Source: a virus. From it: a stretch of DNA of 44,586 nt. Of this stretch, positions 30,901 to 39,755 are shown in pieces. Every line of letters starts with the position of its first letter. Within the stretch, counting starts at the first letter, position 1. The position numbers and the translations under genes are program-made. The notes under the pieces were generated by a model that was given only the letters and a program-made list of their open reading frames with translations, was not told where the DNA came from and did no database searches. The stretch lies in IMG/VR virus record IMGVR_UViG_3300027754_000173, positions 1-44,586 of that record, one strand, 5' to 3'.

Positions 30901-33900
30901 TAATTTCTAAATATTTTAGATATACTGGTACTTTAATAGATGAATCTAAAAAAATAAATGCATCTTCAGAAAATTTTTCAATGCTTTATAAAAATGGACC
31001 AGAAGATATTATTTTAAATAGAAAGGCATCTTTGCCTGCTTTAGTAAATGAAAGTCCTAGTTTATTCAGACAAATTTCAGAAAAATTAAGATATAAAGGT
31101 AAAGAAGAATTAAATAAAAGGGGTCAAGCCACTGAAATTGATTTTACCTATAATGCTGATCGCGTATTTACTGGTATGTCTGCATCAGCGCATAAAGGTT
31201 ACATTCCAAATTTTGCAGAAACAAAATTAGGAGAAGGTTATTCTGCAGCATTTTATGATCTTGGTTCTGGAATTGGAGAAAAAAGATTTTTTCCAGAAAT
31301 TTTAGAAGAAGATCCTAAAAAAGCAAAAACTGAAGCTACCATATCTAAAAAACTAGAACAACTAAATTCAAAATTAAAAATAGTAAGATTTCCAAAAATT
31401 TTTGGTTCTACTGCAACTTCTATAAAAAAAGAGGTTGTAACCGATCCATTAGCAGCAAAAGTATTTGATGGTGTTCAAGGACCAAGCGATGTAAAAAAAA
31501 TGTTGCAAAGAAGATTGCAAGAAACTTTAAGAATTGCATTAGCTCCAGTTCAAATAGCTGGAATAGTTCCGCAAGATTTAAATGAAAATAATTATACAGT
31601 TAATTCAAATATCCAAGCATTGCTTGGAAATATATTAAATAGTCATTCAGGAATTCCATCTGCAGAAGATTTATATAGACAAATTAATGCTTCTGGCGGA
31701 ATGATGACAATGATTGACCCTGGAGAATTTTATAAAGATAAACCAAATAAAAAAGAATTAGAAAAATTTCAAAAATATAAAGAACAAGGATTATTGGAAA
31801 ATGCTTATAATGGATATGTTCCTAATTATGCGACTGCTGCAGAAGGTTCATTTGCAACTTGGAGTGATCAAGGTAGATCAATAAGAGGTACTAATTATGG
31901 AAATAAAGTATTTAAAGAAGAAAATTCAACAACAGACTTCTTTAAAGATAATGATATAAGATTTGGTAAATTTGACGAATCTAAAGGGCAACCATATAGA
32001 GATTTTAAAATTGAACAAGAATATTTGATGGGTAAAGCTTTAGAGAGAATTGGCTCTAAGATACCAGGCGTAAGATTTCCTAAAATTTTTGGCAGTTTAC
32101 AAAGATCTTTAAAAGATAAAACTATAAGAAAAGAAGTTGCAAAAGGTCCATTAGCAAGTTCTTTTTTAGATAATTTAACTAAAAATTCAAAAGGCGTTAA
32201 TACAATTTCACGCATACAACAATTGGAGCAAAATTTAACTTCTGCGTTAATAAAACCAATAGAAAATTATGGAATAGCTCCATACGATATATCTGGAAAT
32301 CCACAAAATTATACTATAAATGACGCTTTTCAACAGGGTTTAATTTCTTTGTTTAAAGATAAAGAAGCTAGAAGAACTGTATCTAGTTTTAGAAGTCAAA
32401 CAAAAGATGAAAACCCAAAATTATATAATTTATTAAAAGAAAGTTTTGAAGAAAAACGAGAAAAAAAACAAGTTAGTGTATCAAAAGAATTCTTGTCTCA
32501 AATAATTAATAATGGTGGAATTGCAACAATTTTTGATGTTGGCCAATTTGAATTTAAAAACAAAAACCAATATGAACAAGAATTGCAAAGAGCTAACATT
32601 CAAGAATCTTTAGAATCTAGATTTAAAGAAGTATCTACTTCACCTTCATTGAATTCACAAAATTATTCTCAATTAAATTATTCTCAATTAATGCGTGCAG
32701 CTCCAAAGCGCAGAGGATATTTAGCTAAAGATGGATATGTGCCTAATTTTACTGAGCTTAGTGGTTCTGGATCTGGAATGCTTTACAATGATCCAAATTA
32801 TGATGTTTTAGGTTCAGGAACCTCTGGAATGTTTTTAGCTCCAAAATCTGGAGAAGGAATGGGTCAAAAAATATTCTTTAAATCTGATAGTGAAAAAGCA
32901 AAACATGAATATCATGTTAATAAATCATTAAAAGAATTTGAAAAATTAAATCCTACCTTATTTGCTAAAAATGCAATCTCATTTACTAATGTTGGAAATA
33001 TTTTAACAAAAAATGGATTAATCGCAGGATTTGAAAGAGAAGTCATTAAAGACCTTGGAGTCGATGAATTTGCAACTGGAACATTTCCGAATAAAAGCAA
33101 AAATTCTGGAGATGTGAACGAAATGGCAAACTATGCATTTTTCCTTTCTGAGTTTATGTCTCAGGCTGGAGCTAAAAATGTTGTAGATGAATATCGCAAA
33201 TCAAATAATGACGATTCATTTAGATTGCAAGATGTATATGCTGGAAATTTTAAAGTTAATGCTGCAATGCAAAAAGCTTTAACCGATGAAACAAACAAAA
33301 GATTTTCATTAAAAAACAAACCCAAAGATTCATATTCTGAAATAAAATCTCTAGCAGAATCAAATGGAATATCAGCTTTGAATGAAAAGTATGGAGCTAT
33401 TGGCGCTAGAAATATAATGTTTGATACAATGGGTTTTTCACAAAATGCTGTTAAGACTGCATCTAGTGGTTATATACCTAACTTTGCAATTAAAGACAAG
33501 CTTAAAGCGGGACTACCAATATTAAAAGAATTAGCAGTAAATAGTATTGAAGGATTTTTGAATTTGCCAGATAAGAGTATTGATATGATTTTAGAGGCTG
33601 TTGCTAAAAGTGGACACGCTCTTGACTATTTTGTAAATGATACTTTAAATGGCGGAAACGCAGTCAAACATAAAGAATTTGTTATAAAAAAAATGCTTGA
33701 AAGGGGCTATTGGAGTGGCGATGGTATTGTTTGGAAGCATAAAGAAACTGGAAAAATAGCTTATCGTCCCAGTACTATTAATAAAATTATAAATAAAGCT
33801 GCTGATGGATATGTTCCAAATTTTTCAAAAAAAGCAGTTCAGGATGCAGTAGAAAGAGAGCAAAAACAATCTGGTTTACCATTATCTGATATTTCTGTAG

Positions 33901-36900
33901 TAAGAGATAGTCGAGTTATGGGGCCACAAAACCCTGGAGGTTTTGCGGTAATAAATAAACGAGATGAGCCAAATGGAAAAGTTCCAAATTTTGCAGGTAG
34001 AAGTGCTGGTGATTTATTTGAAGATTTAGGTGGTAAATTAACTCCAGAAATTACTGAAAATGTAAAAGCCACAAAAGCATTAACAGAAGTAATAAAAAAA
34101 ATAACTTCTATTAATTCTTTTACTTCCTCACCTGCAAGTTCAAAGGGTTCTGGATATTTAGGCGCAGCTGCAATGTATGGATCAATATCCATTCCAACAA
34201 CGACTACTACTGAGATAGAAACTAAATCAAAAAGAGGAAAACCTAAAATAGATTCAGTATCAAGTTCTTTATTGATTCCACAAGGTCAAGCTTATGATTT
34301 ATCTAATACATCTGATAAAGATCACCTAAGTAAAGAAGAAAATGCAAAAAGAATTGAAGAAAGAATAAAAACAAATTCATTCTCACTTCCTCCTTCACCT
34401 ATTGCTAGACAATCTCAAAATTATTCATATAGATCATTACCACCAATTGATCCTAACACTCAAAAAAGTTTTAATCCATTTTTAAAAAATAATTTTGCGA
34501 GTGAATTATTTCCTTATTCACCATCTAATGAAAAAGCGGAAGCTTTAGCGGTTAAGGCAAGAATTAAAATTCCACTTTATCGATCAAATGTTCCAGGCGT
34601 AAATAAAGATATTAATGAGTCTCGATTGGTTGGTTATTCAGAAAGAGGTCAGTCTTCAGATCCAATTACTCAATTTAAAGATTTAAAAGAATCAGTATTA
34701 AAAAGTAAAGAAAATTTTAATAAATTAGCTTCTGAAATTGCAATACTTTCAACTCAGCTACAAAAAGATGGAAAAGAAATGCATACTTTTCAAGATCAAT
34801 TAGCTGCATCAACAAAATTTTTAAAAAATGTTGGGATTGACATTTCACCTAAACTTCTTAGTGACTTAACTAAAGGTACTGCTTTTGAACAAACTGAAAA
34901 ACAATCAAAAAAATCTACAAATGATGCTTTGGTTCAAAGAGCTGTTTCACTTTCAGAAGTAAATCCAAATACTGAAAGAAATTTTCAAATGCAGGCTCAA
35001 GCTTTTGCTGCAGAAAGGCAGCGACAAAGATATGCACAATACGCTCAAGCTCAAACAAACGTATATGGATCATTTGCAACTCCAAATGTAGGGCCACCTA
35101 CTACTCAAGACGATATTAAAAAATCTTTATATGATAGAATGAAATCGGGAGTAGGATCAATAATTGGTTCTTCAAAAGTTTTAACTGAACAAGAAAAAGC
35201 TCAAAAATTAGAAAAAGATAAATTAATAGCGCAAGAAAAAGCAAATAAATCAATGGCAGATTCTTTTGCCACAATTATGAAATGGCAAACTGGGATTGCT
35301 GCATTAACTGGTGCGGTTAGCGTACTTGGAGAAGGTGCTACAGTCGCAGCAACTTCTATTGGATCACTTTTTAATAGTGTAATTTTAGCAAAAGAAGGAA
35401 TGTCTGGAGCTAAAGATATTCTTGGCAAAACTACTTATGAATATACTACAGCTTCTGGAGAAAAGAAAACTGGAGAAAGAAATAAAACATTTGGAGAATC
35501 TTTCAACGCAATAAATAAAAAAATTGACGAAGGCATGGGCACTGGTGATGGTGCGGGCACTGGATTTTTGGGAATTGTAGGTGGAATAAAAAATGCAAAA
35601 GGTGAAATAGGTACTTTTGCTAAAGCAGCAGGAATTGCAGCTTTATCATGGGGCACTGTTGCTTTTCAGGCGATTCAAAATATTGATCAAGTTTGGAAAT
35701 ATCTTGATAATGGAGCTGAAAAAAGCAAAAAAGCAATTGCTAAAGTCGCAGAAATGCAAGATAAATATAATATAAGTTTGGGTAGATCTCAGGAATCCGT
35801 AGCTAAAATGATTTCAGTAATTGGTGATTCTGATACTGAAGGATTGATGGGCGCATTTACTAGGGCTGGAATAATTTTTGGAAGAGAGCAGTTTGGTGGT
35901 CAAGATAAGCAAACAACTGCTTTAGCACAATTTAAATTTGGCAATGAGGGTACAAAAGTTGTCGCAGGTGAATTATCTAAAATAATGTCCGCAACAGCAA
36001 GCACTCAAATGTCAGAACAGGATAAAAAAAATCCACTTAAAGTTGCAATTGAAGCTTCTAAATTACAAGGAAATTTTTTAGAAAATATAATAAATAAATA
36101 TTCAAATGATGTCGTTTCAGAAAGACAAGTTCCAATGACTGCAGAAGAATTAAAGTCTGAAACCCTTTTCGGTAAATTGGTAAAAATGCTTGCATTTGGA
36201 GCTGGACCTGGTAATGGAGCTAAACCTGCCCTACCTGGAATGAAATTAGAAGTAATCACACAAAGAGTTCTTGATGCTTCAAAAGCTGCAGAAATGCAAT
36301 CCGAATTATTTGACGAACTTCAAAAACAAGCCCAGTTAGTTTTACCTAAAATAAATGAAGAAGAAAAAAGAAGAGCAAGCATATTAGGTGTATCGGTTGA
36401 TACCTTGAAGGTTCAATTAGATCTATATACAAAAATCACAAAAGCAATTAATGATACAAAAACAGGTTTAGAATTTAATTTAGAAATTGAAAAAGATGAT
36501 TTAGGTACAACTCAAAAAAGAAAAGATGAAATTGAATTACAATTAAAACTTCTACAAAAAGAAAAAGAAATACGTTCTCAGAAAAACGATATTGCAAGTT
36601 CGGTTTCTCAAAAAGAAATTTTTGATCGTTTAAAAGGTCAATTAGGAGGCTTAACAGAACCTCAGTATCAACAATATAGTGAAAGTTTTAAATCTATAAA
36701 TCTTGGAATTCAAAAAGGAGATACATCTTCACAGTCTGCTGAAAAATTAGCTGATTTATTGACTGCTTTAGGAGTTCAATCATCTCAATTAAAACAAGAA
36801 GCTGCAGATCTTTTGAACTCTCAATTAAGTTCTATTGATATTATTGGTAATAAAGATAAGTTATTATTAAAATTAGAAACAGATAAATTACAAGTAAGTA

Positions 36901-39755
36901 AATTCTATAAATATGAACAAGATCAAATAAAAGAAAGATTAGAAGCTCAATTAACTGTTTCTCAAAAAAATTTAGCAGTCAGAAAAGAAGAAGCTTCAAT
37001 AATTCAAAATATTAAAGATTTGCAATTTAAAACTTCAATTGCCGAACTTGGCCCAAGAACTCAGGAATTATTAACTAAACAAAGAGAGCCTGAAAATCAA
37101 TTACAAAAAGATAACCAAGCATTGCAGTTCAGAAGAGAAGAGTCATTTCAATCTACAAAAAGAAATGTTATAAATTATGTAACTCAAAGTAATCCAGAAA
37201 TTTTTAAAGACGAAAAAGCTGCTGCCGCTTTATATGGATCAAAAAGCTTATCTGATTTAAAAGATGCATTAATTAAAGTAAAACAATTACAAGAAGAACA
37301 AGCAAAGGTAGATCCCATAAAACTTAGTGGTGATTATTTTAGCAATGGAGTAAAAAGAGCTACTGATACTTTAGAAAGTGCATTTGATATAATTGGAAAG
37401 AAATTTGCTGAAAAATTAGGTTTACCTTCATTTGATGTCAATAAACCTGCAGAATTAAAATTAGAAAAACAATTTAATAAAGATAATTTTTTAAAGAAAG
37501 GAGAGTATTCTGATGCAGAAATGGGAATTCAATTTCCCTTAACATTATTTCCAACTGGAACTGAATCATTAAGCAATCCACTTGGTGAAAAATTTTTAAA
37601 GCCAATAAGTTTAGGTAAAACTAATTCTTCAGAATTAGTTCCATTTGATGCTAAAGATTTATTTTCAACATTAACGCCAACAAATAGTAATATACCATTT
37701 AAACAAACAGAAATAGTATTACGTTCTGTTGATTCAGCTTTAAAAACTTCTACTGGTACTGCCACTAAAACCACTGAATCTGCAAAAAAAGCAGAAGAAG
37801 CTGTACGTAAGGTTAATATTGACGAATTCTTTAAAAGTTTCTTAGAAACAATTCCAGATAAAGCTATTCGAGATGAAATTAAAGCCAAGTATGAAAATGC
37901 AATTAAAGATAGACAAACTTTTGTTAGAAGAAGTACTACATTTTCTGGTGGAATGGAAGAATCCAAACTTAAAATGGATGAAGATATTAAATATTTTAAC
38001 AATACTTTAGGAAAACAAATTCCAAATGATTTTGCATCTTCAATGAAAGATGCATTAAAAGAACTTTCAAATCCAAATTCAACAGAACCTTTAAAAAATA
38101 GATTATTGGGAGTTGCTAATGCTTTTTTATTAAAGATACAAGATGCATTTATGACTCAAGCAGCTAATCAAATAACAAGTGGTATTATGGGAATTGGAGG
38201 AAAAGCTGCTGGAGGTCCAATTGTTGGAGGATCTGGAGTTAAAGACGATGTTCCAGCGATGTTAATGGGTGGTGAATATGTTATTACAAAATCGGCTGCA
38301 CAAAAATATGGCCCAGAATTTTTATCTGCTTTAAATAGGGGTTCAATTAAAAAATTTGCAACAGGTGGATTTGTCGAATCAGATACAACTAAATATCAAG
38401 ATACTTCAAAAATAACTCCATATGGTCAAACAAGAGATAAAGGATTATCGTTTGATGCTTCTGGCAAAGTTATTGGAATGGATAGTTATACTGGAACTGC
38501 AGATAATAAAGAAGATGCAATGAGAAAAGCTCAATCTGATTATTATTATAAAAATGCTCAAAATGGAGAGGGTGGATTTTACATGCCTGGACAAAATGGA
38601 ATGGGTGCAATAATGGGGCAAAAAAATTTATTAGCATTTGCTACTCAACAATCTGCTGGTACTAAATTTGATAAATTTTCATCTGGAGCAAATTCTGCTG
38701 GAATTGATTTGGGTGCTGGTAGTGCTAATATGTCTTTGTTTGCATTAAGAAATCAAGGAAATTCTAAAAATACAGAATATTCTGAAGCAAAACAAAAAGC
38801 ATTAGATTTATATCTGGGTGGAATTGACGCTTCAAAAGAAAAAGCAAATAAAGAAGAAGATATTAGAAAAGATATTGAAAAAGCAATACAAGAATATAAA
38901 ACTGCAGAAAGAAAACAATATCAAAGTCTTATTAGAAATTTTGTAATATCTGCTGCTATGGCAGGAATTAGTTACGCTGGAAATAAAATGATGACAACTG
39001 GTGGTCAAGAAGCGCAAAGTGGAAAAATAGAATCCATAAATAATGAAATAGATACTAAAGGTTACTCTAATCAAGGAATTTCACAAAATGGAGAAATTTA
39101 TAGCGCCTCAAATAGAGCTTCAATTGATAATACTAGAATAACAAGTGGTGAAAAATTTTTTGGATACGAAGGAAAAGGTGGATTTTTTAGAGGATCATTG
39201 TCTGGAGATAATAATAAATTTATATCTAATGGTAAAGGAATGTATTCTTGGGATGGTGGAGGTTATAGTCGAATGAATGATAATTCATTTTCAGGTAAAC
39301 AGTGGGCACAAATGAATTATTCAGCAAAACCAATTCAAATAGGAGGCGAAACATATTATCCAGCCTCAATGGGAAGGCGTGCGGCAGGCGGTTATGTTCC
39401 AGGAAATGGCATGGGAGATAATGTTCCAACAATGTTAAATGGTGGAGAATTTGTGGTTTCTAAACAAGCTACGCAAAATATTGGAATAAATAAATTGCAA
39501 CAAATAAATTCAGGATCAAAATCTTCTGATGTCTCAGAAGAATTACTATCTAAATTAGATGAACTTGTTGAAAAATTAAGTGCAGTTGGCACTTTAAATA
39601 TAACAGTTAATTCTGATTCAAGTGGAAATCAAAAATCATCAAAAGAATCAAGTAATAATCAAGATCAGCAAACTAAAGATCTTGCTAAAAGAATTAAAGA
39701 TGTAGTTTTAGGCGTTCTTAGAGAAGAAAAACGACTTGGAGGTATGTTGAGATAA
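27930..39755 (+). CDS. Giant tape measure protein with embedded enzyme-like domains
   Basis: A 3,941-codon gene. Residues 1-330 are a TP901/PhageMin-type tape measure domain (NARVLAFGASVGVIGLISSAF, FAEATNATIEFSRQG, TGRGGPVIGNALKTIFTRI). Hydrophobic segments occur near 440-475, 2450-2485, 2560-2585 and 3665-3685. Residues 574-2021 carry nine G-Y-V-P-N-F motifs with nuclease-like and kinase-like domains between them. Residues about 2690-3100 are coiled coil. Two GG-DDVPAML-GGEYV boxes typical of tape measure C-termini are near 3428-3455 and 3820-3848. It sets tail length and usually enters the host with the DNA. Only about 2,400 residues look like real tape. The next gene overlaps the stop (TAATG). 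Confidence 0.92.
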   Translation: MALDKIQVTVEPVLNTTSLDAAINRVQGRTLKVRAEVQDPNFEQKIGRPLGRITGQVDEFKKSLDAANARVLAFGASVGVIGLISSAFKDLINSTIEVEKNLALLKVTGDKTFGNLEKTGKGVFQIAKDIGVSFAEATNATIEFSRQGKDLQQSLDAARAALVLVKTTGLDAVSSVNGLTTAVNAFSDSGLTYADVVNKMAAVDTKFAVNSKDLIEGIGRSASVAQQAGVSFNELLGFITALQEKTGRGGPVIGNALKTIFTRIQNPAIINQLREFNIELQDTEGNGLSALQILKNFAKEFDKLKGNDKARAILDVGGTFQIDKIAALIKDLSSANSKFDQATATSANAKNEAYGKVIELNKTLDSSLIKLNTSAKEFGSAIGSIAFADSFKETVNYISSKFDSLNQSINGTKTLEERLASGDGDGEKGGATLGKAILKGIGSVISGPGLLLLGGILIKLSADFAKFSASGLQTLLGITTKSKEEESIEESIVNKLRGNVSLQRQLYSLGDDKIAQNKELLRLYTEQYNANKKLTDLAKGAAPALYESGVRLTGGELTVKNLQTTTKASASANGYVPNFNSLNEAVSYEKANMPAGASVKVNKNFPFGGGKYGTMVSNTSEFEIPNFMNTGGTAIIPRYKNAVSGYVPNFADTEKKKTPRKINEFQIDAEKYGIAGLTLGSDSYTLERSKAKVLKDENDKPTKWVRDNFSDSPLFNSLMNYDKAVVTNLPVGGVYKASSTLKSNEKDVKANFVNRLNKSIGSSSLAFLINEINNLKIPLTNSFKQKLYSTEVGSLNLIDNGLAGNFFEKVVKLPLMQNEKDFGFKKETGSNFDIYGLSAPDAKVYGLPERSFRYGEIKFSSKDLYDDITEKFLNQAKLEVGGSVVPKTSVASSAAHGYVPNFAATGFVKNKDDGPNVVEEGKIFEKNFYNLLKINMDDRPKSGAPLDLPKGILDKYDDETLSKFGVAVGSPFRTSWGDIKLSHNKESALSLISKYFRYTGTLIDESKKINASSENFSMLYKNGPEDIILNRKASLPALVNESPSLFRQISEKLRYKGKEELNKRGQATEIDFTYNADRVFTGMSASAHKGYIPNFAETKLGEGYSAAFYDLGSGIGEKRFFPEILEEDPKKAKTEATISKKLEQLNSKLKIVRFPKIFGSTATSIKKEVVTDPLAAKVFDGVQGPSDVKKMLQRRLQETLRIALAPVQIAGIVPQDLNENNYTVNSNIQALLGNILNSHSGIPSAEDLYRQINASGGMMTMIDPGEFYKDKPNKKELEKFQKYKEQGLLENAYNGYVPNYATAAEGSFATWSDQGRSIRGTNYGNKVFKEENSTTDFFKDNDIRFGKFDESKGQPYRDFKIEQEYLMGKALERIGSKIPGVRFPKIFGSLQRSLKDKTIRKEVAKGPLASSFLDNLTKNSKGVNTISRIQQLEQNLTSALIKPIENYGIAPYDISGNPQNYTINDAFQQGLISLFKDKEARRTVSSFRSQTKDENPKLYNLLKESFEEKREKKQVSVSKEFLSQIINNGGIATIFDVGQFEFKNKNQYEQELQRANIQESLESRFKEVSTSPSLNSQNYSQLNYSQLMRAAPKRRGYLAKDGYVPNFTELSGSGSGMLYNDPNYDVLGSGTSGMFLAPKSGEGMGQKIFFKSDSEKAKHEYHVNKSLKEFEKLNPTLFAKNAISFTNVGNILTKNGLIAGFEREVIKDLGVDEFATGTFPNKSKNSGDVNEMANYAFFLSEFMSQAGAKNVVDEYRKSNNDDSFRLQDVYAGNFKVNAAMQKALTDETNKRFSLKNKPKDSYSEIKSLAESNGISALNEKYGAIGARNIMFDTMGFSQNAVKTASSGYIPNFAIKDKLKAGLPILKELAVNSIEGFLNLPDKSIDMILEAVAKSGHALDYFVNDTLNGGNAVKHKEFVIKKMLERGYWSGDGIVWKHKETGKIAYRPSTINKIINKAADGYVPNFSKKAVQDAVEREQKQSGLPLSDISVVRDSRVMGPQNPGGFAVINKRDEPNGKVPNFAGRSAGDLFEDLGGKLTPEITENVKATKALTEVIKKITSINSFTSSPASSKGSGYLGAAAMYGSISIPTTTTTEIETKSKRGKPKIDSVSSSLLIPQGQAYDLSNTSDKDHLSKEENAKRIEERIKTNSFSLPPSPIARQSQNYSYRSLPPIDPNTQKSFNPFLKNNFASELFPYSPSNEKAEALAVKARIKIPLYRSNVPGVNKDINESRLVGYSERGQSSDPITQFKDLKESVLKSKENFNKLASEIAILSTQLQKDGKEMHTFQDQLAASTKFLKNVGIDISPKLLSDLTKGTAFEQTEKQSKKSTNDALVQRAVSLSEVNPNTERNFQMQAQAFAAERQRQRYAQYAQAQTNVYGSFATPNVGPPTTQDDIKKSLYDRMKSGVGSIIGSSKVLTEQEKAQKLEKDKLIAQEKANKSMADSFATIMKWQTGIAALTGAVSVLGEGATVAATSIGSLFNSVILAKEGMSGAKDILGKTTYEYTTASGEKKTGERNKTFGESFNAINKKIDEGMGTGDGAGTGFLGIVGGIKNAKGEIGTFAKAAGIAALSWGTVAFQAIQNIDQVWKYLDNGAEKSKKAIAKVAEMQDKYNISLGRSQESVAKMISVIGDSDTEGLMGAFTRAGIIFGREQFGGQDKQTTALAQFKFGNEGTKVVAGELSKIMSATASTQMSEQDKKNPLKVAIEASKLQGNFLENIINKYSNDVVSERQVPMTAEELKSETLFGKLVKMLAFGAGPGNGAKPALPGMKLEVITQRVLDASKAAEMQSELFDELQKQAQLVLPKINEEEKRRASILGVSVDTLKVQLDLYTKITKAINDTKTGLEFNLEIEKDDLGTTQKRKDEIELQLKLLQKEKEIRSQKNDIASSVSQKEIFDRLKGQLGGLTEPQYQQYSESFKSINLGIQKGDTSSQSAEKLADLLTALGVQSSQLKQEAADLLNSQLSSIDIIGNKDKLLLKLETDKLQVSKFYKYEQDQIKERLEAQLTVSQKNLAVRKEEASIIQNIKDLQFKTSIAELGPRTQELLTKQREPENQLQKDNQALQFRREESFQSTKRNVINYVTQSNPEIFKDEKAAAALYGSKSLSDLKDALIKVKQLQEEQAKVDPIKLSGDYFSNGVKRATDTLESAFDIIGKKFAEKLGLPSFDVNKPAELKLEKQFNKDNFLKKGEYSDAEMGIQFPLTLFPTGTESLSNPLGEKFLKPISLGKTNSSELVPFDAKDLFSTLTPTNSNIPFKQTEIVLRSVDSALKTSTGTATKTTESAKKAEEAVRKVNIDEFFKSFLETIPDKAIRDEIKAKYENAIKDRQTFVRRSTTFSGGMEESKLKMDEDIKYFNNTLGKQIPNDFASSMKDALKELSNPNSTEPLKNRLLGVANAFLLKIQDAFMTQAANQITSGIMGIGGKAAGGPIVGGSGVKDDVPAMLMGGEYVITKSAAQKYGPEFLSALNRGSIKKFATGGFVESDTTKYQDTSKITPYGQTRDKGLSFDASGKVIGMDSYTGTADNKEDAMRKAQSDYYYKNAQNGEGGFYMPGQNGMGAIMGQKNLLAFATQQSAGTKFDKFSSGANSAGIDLGAGSANMSLFALRNQGNSKNTEYSEAKQKALDLYLGGIDASKEKANKEEDIRKDIEKAIQEYKTAERKQYQSLIRNFVISAAMAGISYAGNKMMTTGGQEAQSGKIESINNEIDTKGYSNQGISQNGEIYSASNRASIDNTRITSGEKFFGYEGKGGFFRGSLSGDNNKFISNGKGMYSWDGGGYSRMNDNSFSGKQWAQMNYSAKPIQIGGETYYPASMGRRAAGGYVPGNGMGDNVPTMLNGGEFVVSKQATQNIGINKLQQINSGSKSSDVSEELLSKLDELVEKLSAVGTLNITVNSDSSGNQKSSKESSNNQDQQTKDLAKRIKDVVLGVLREEKRLGGMLR
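29892..30584 (+). other. PD-(D/E)XK nuclease-like domain I in the tape measure protein
   Basis: Between motifs 2 and 3. E808 (GNFFEKVVKLPL), D833 (SNFDIYGL) and E856-I-K858 (RYGEIKFSS) follow the order and spacing of the E, D and E-x-K residues of PD-(D/E)XK nucleases. All candidate catalytic residues are present, so it could be active. The assignment is by motif only. Confidence 0.5.
30672..31184 (+). other. PD-(D/E)XK nuclease-like domain II in the tape measure protein
   Basis: Between motifs 3 and 4. E925 (GKIFEKNFYNLL), D947 (GAPLDLPKG) and D978-I-K980 (WGDIKLSH) repeat the pattern of domain I with Asp in the last motif. It is shorter than domain I. Confidence 0.45.
31215..31799 (+). other. 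Kinase-like domain I in the tape measure protein
   Basis: Between motifs 4 and 5. A Gly-rich start G1101-E-G-Y with K in GEKRF, a helix Glu (E1135, EATISKKL), the catalytic-loop-like D1216-L-N-E-N-N1221 (D and N five apart as in HRDxxxxN; the His is Pro), and the DFG-like I-D1263-P-G-E-F. VRFPKIFGS (1152-1160) is shared with domain II. Confidence 0.5.
31827..32723 (+). other. Kinase-like domain II in the tape measure protein
   Basis: Between motifs 5 and 6. RGTNYGNK1326-VFK resembles the glycine loop plus Lys, VRFPKIFGS at 1381-1389 matches domain I, A-P-Y-D1453-I-S-G-N-P-Q-N fits a catalytic loop with extra residues, and I-F-D1536-V-G-Q-F fits DFG. It looks paralogous to domain I but more degenerate in the catalytic loop. 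Confidence 0.5.
32751..33464 (+). other. Kinase-like domain III in the tape measure protein
   Basis: Between motifs 6 and 7. G1628-S-G-T-S-G glycine loop, Q-K1647-I-F-F, an E-helix (EYHVNKSL), G-F-E-R-E-V hinge-like strand, L-Q-D1768-V-Y-A-G-N1773 with canonical D-to-N spacing, and M-F-D1832-T-M-G. It is the most kinase-like glycine loop of the three. Confidence 0.5.

Larger units (their letters stand above)
29649..33992 (+). repeat. Nine GYVPNF motifs in the tape measure protein
   Basis: Motif starts (residue): 574 GYVPNFN, 645 GYVPNFA, 897 GYVPNFA, 1090 GYIPNFA, 1295 GYVPNYA, 1602 GYVPNFT, 1847 GYIPNFA, 1960 GYVPNFS, 2016 GKVPNFA. They are preceded by Ala/Ser-rich residues (AAHGY, SAHKGY, ASSGY, AADGY), like a linker. 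Gaps of 56-307 residues hold folded-looking domains. The codons differ between copies, so the repeat is kept at the protein level. Confidence 0.95.

Noticed and set aside
28094-39592. Many minus-strand ORFs opposite the tape measure gene
   Set aside because: They are shadows of a single continuous long reading frame and lack start signals.
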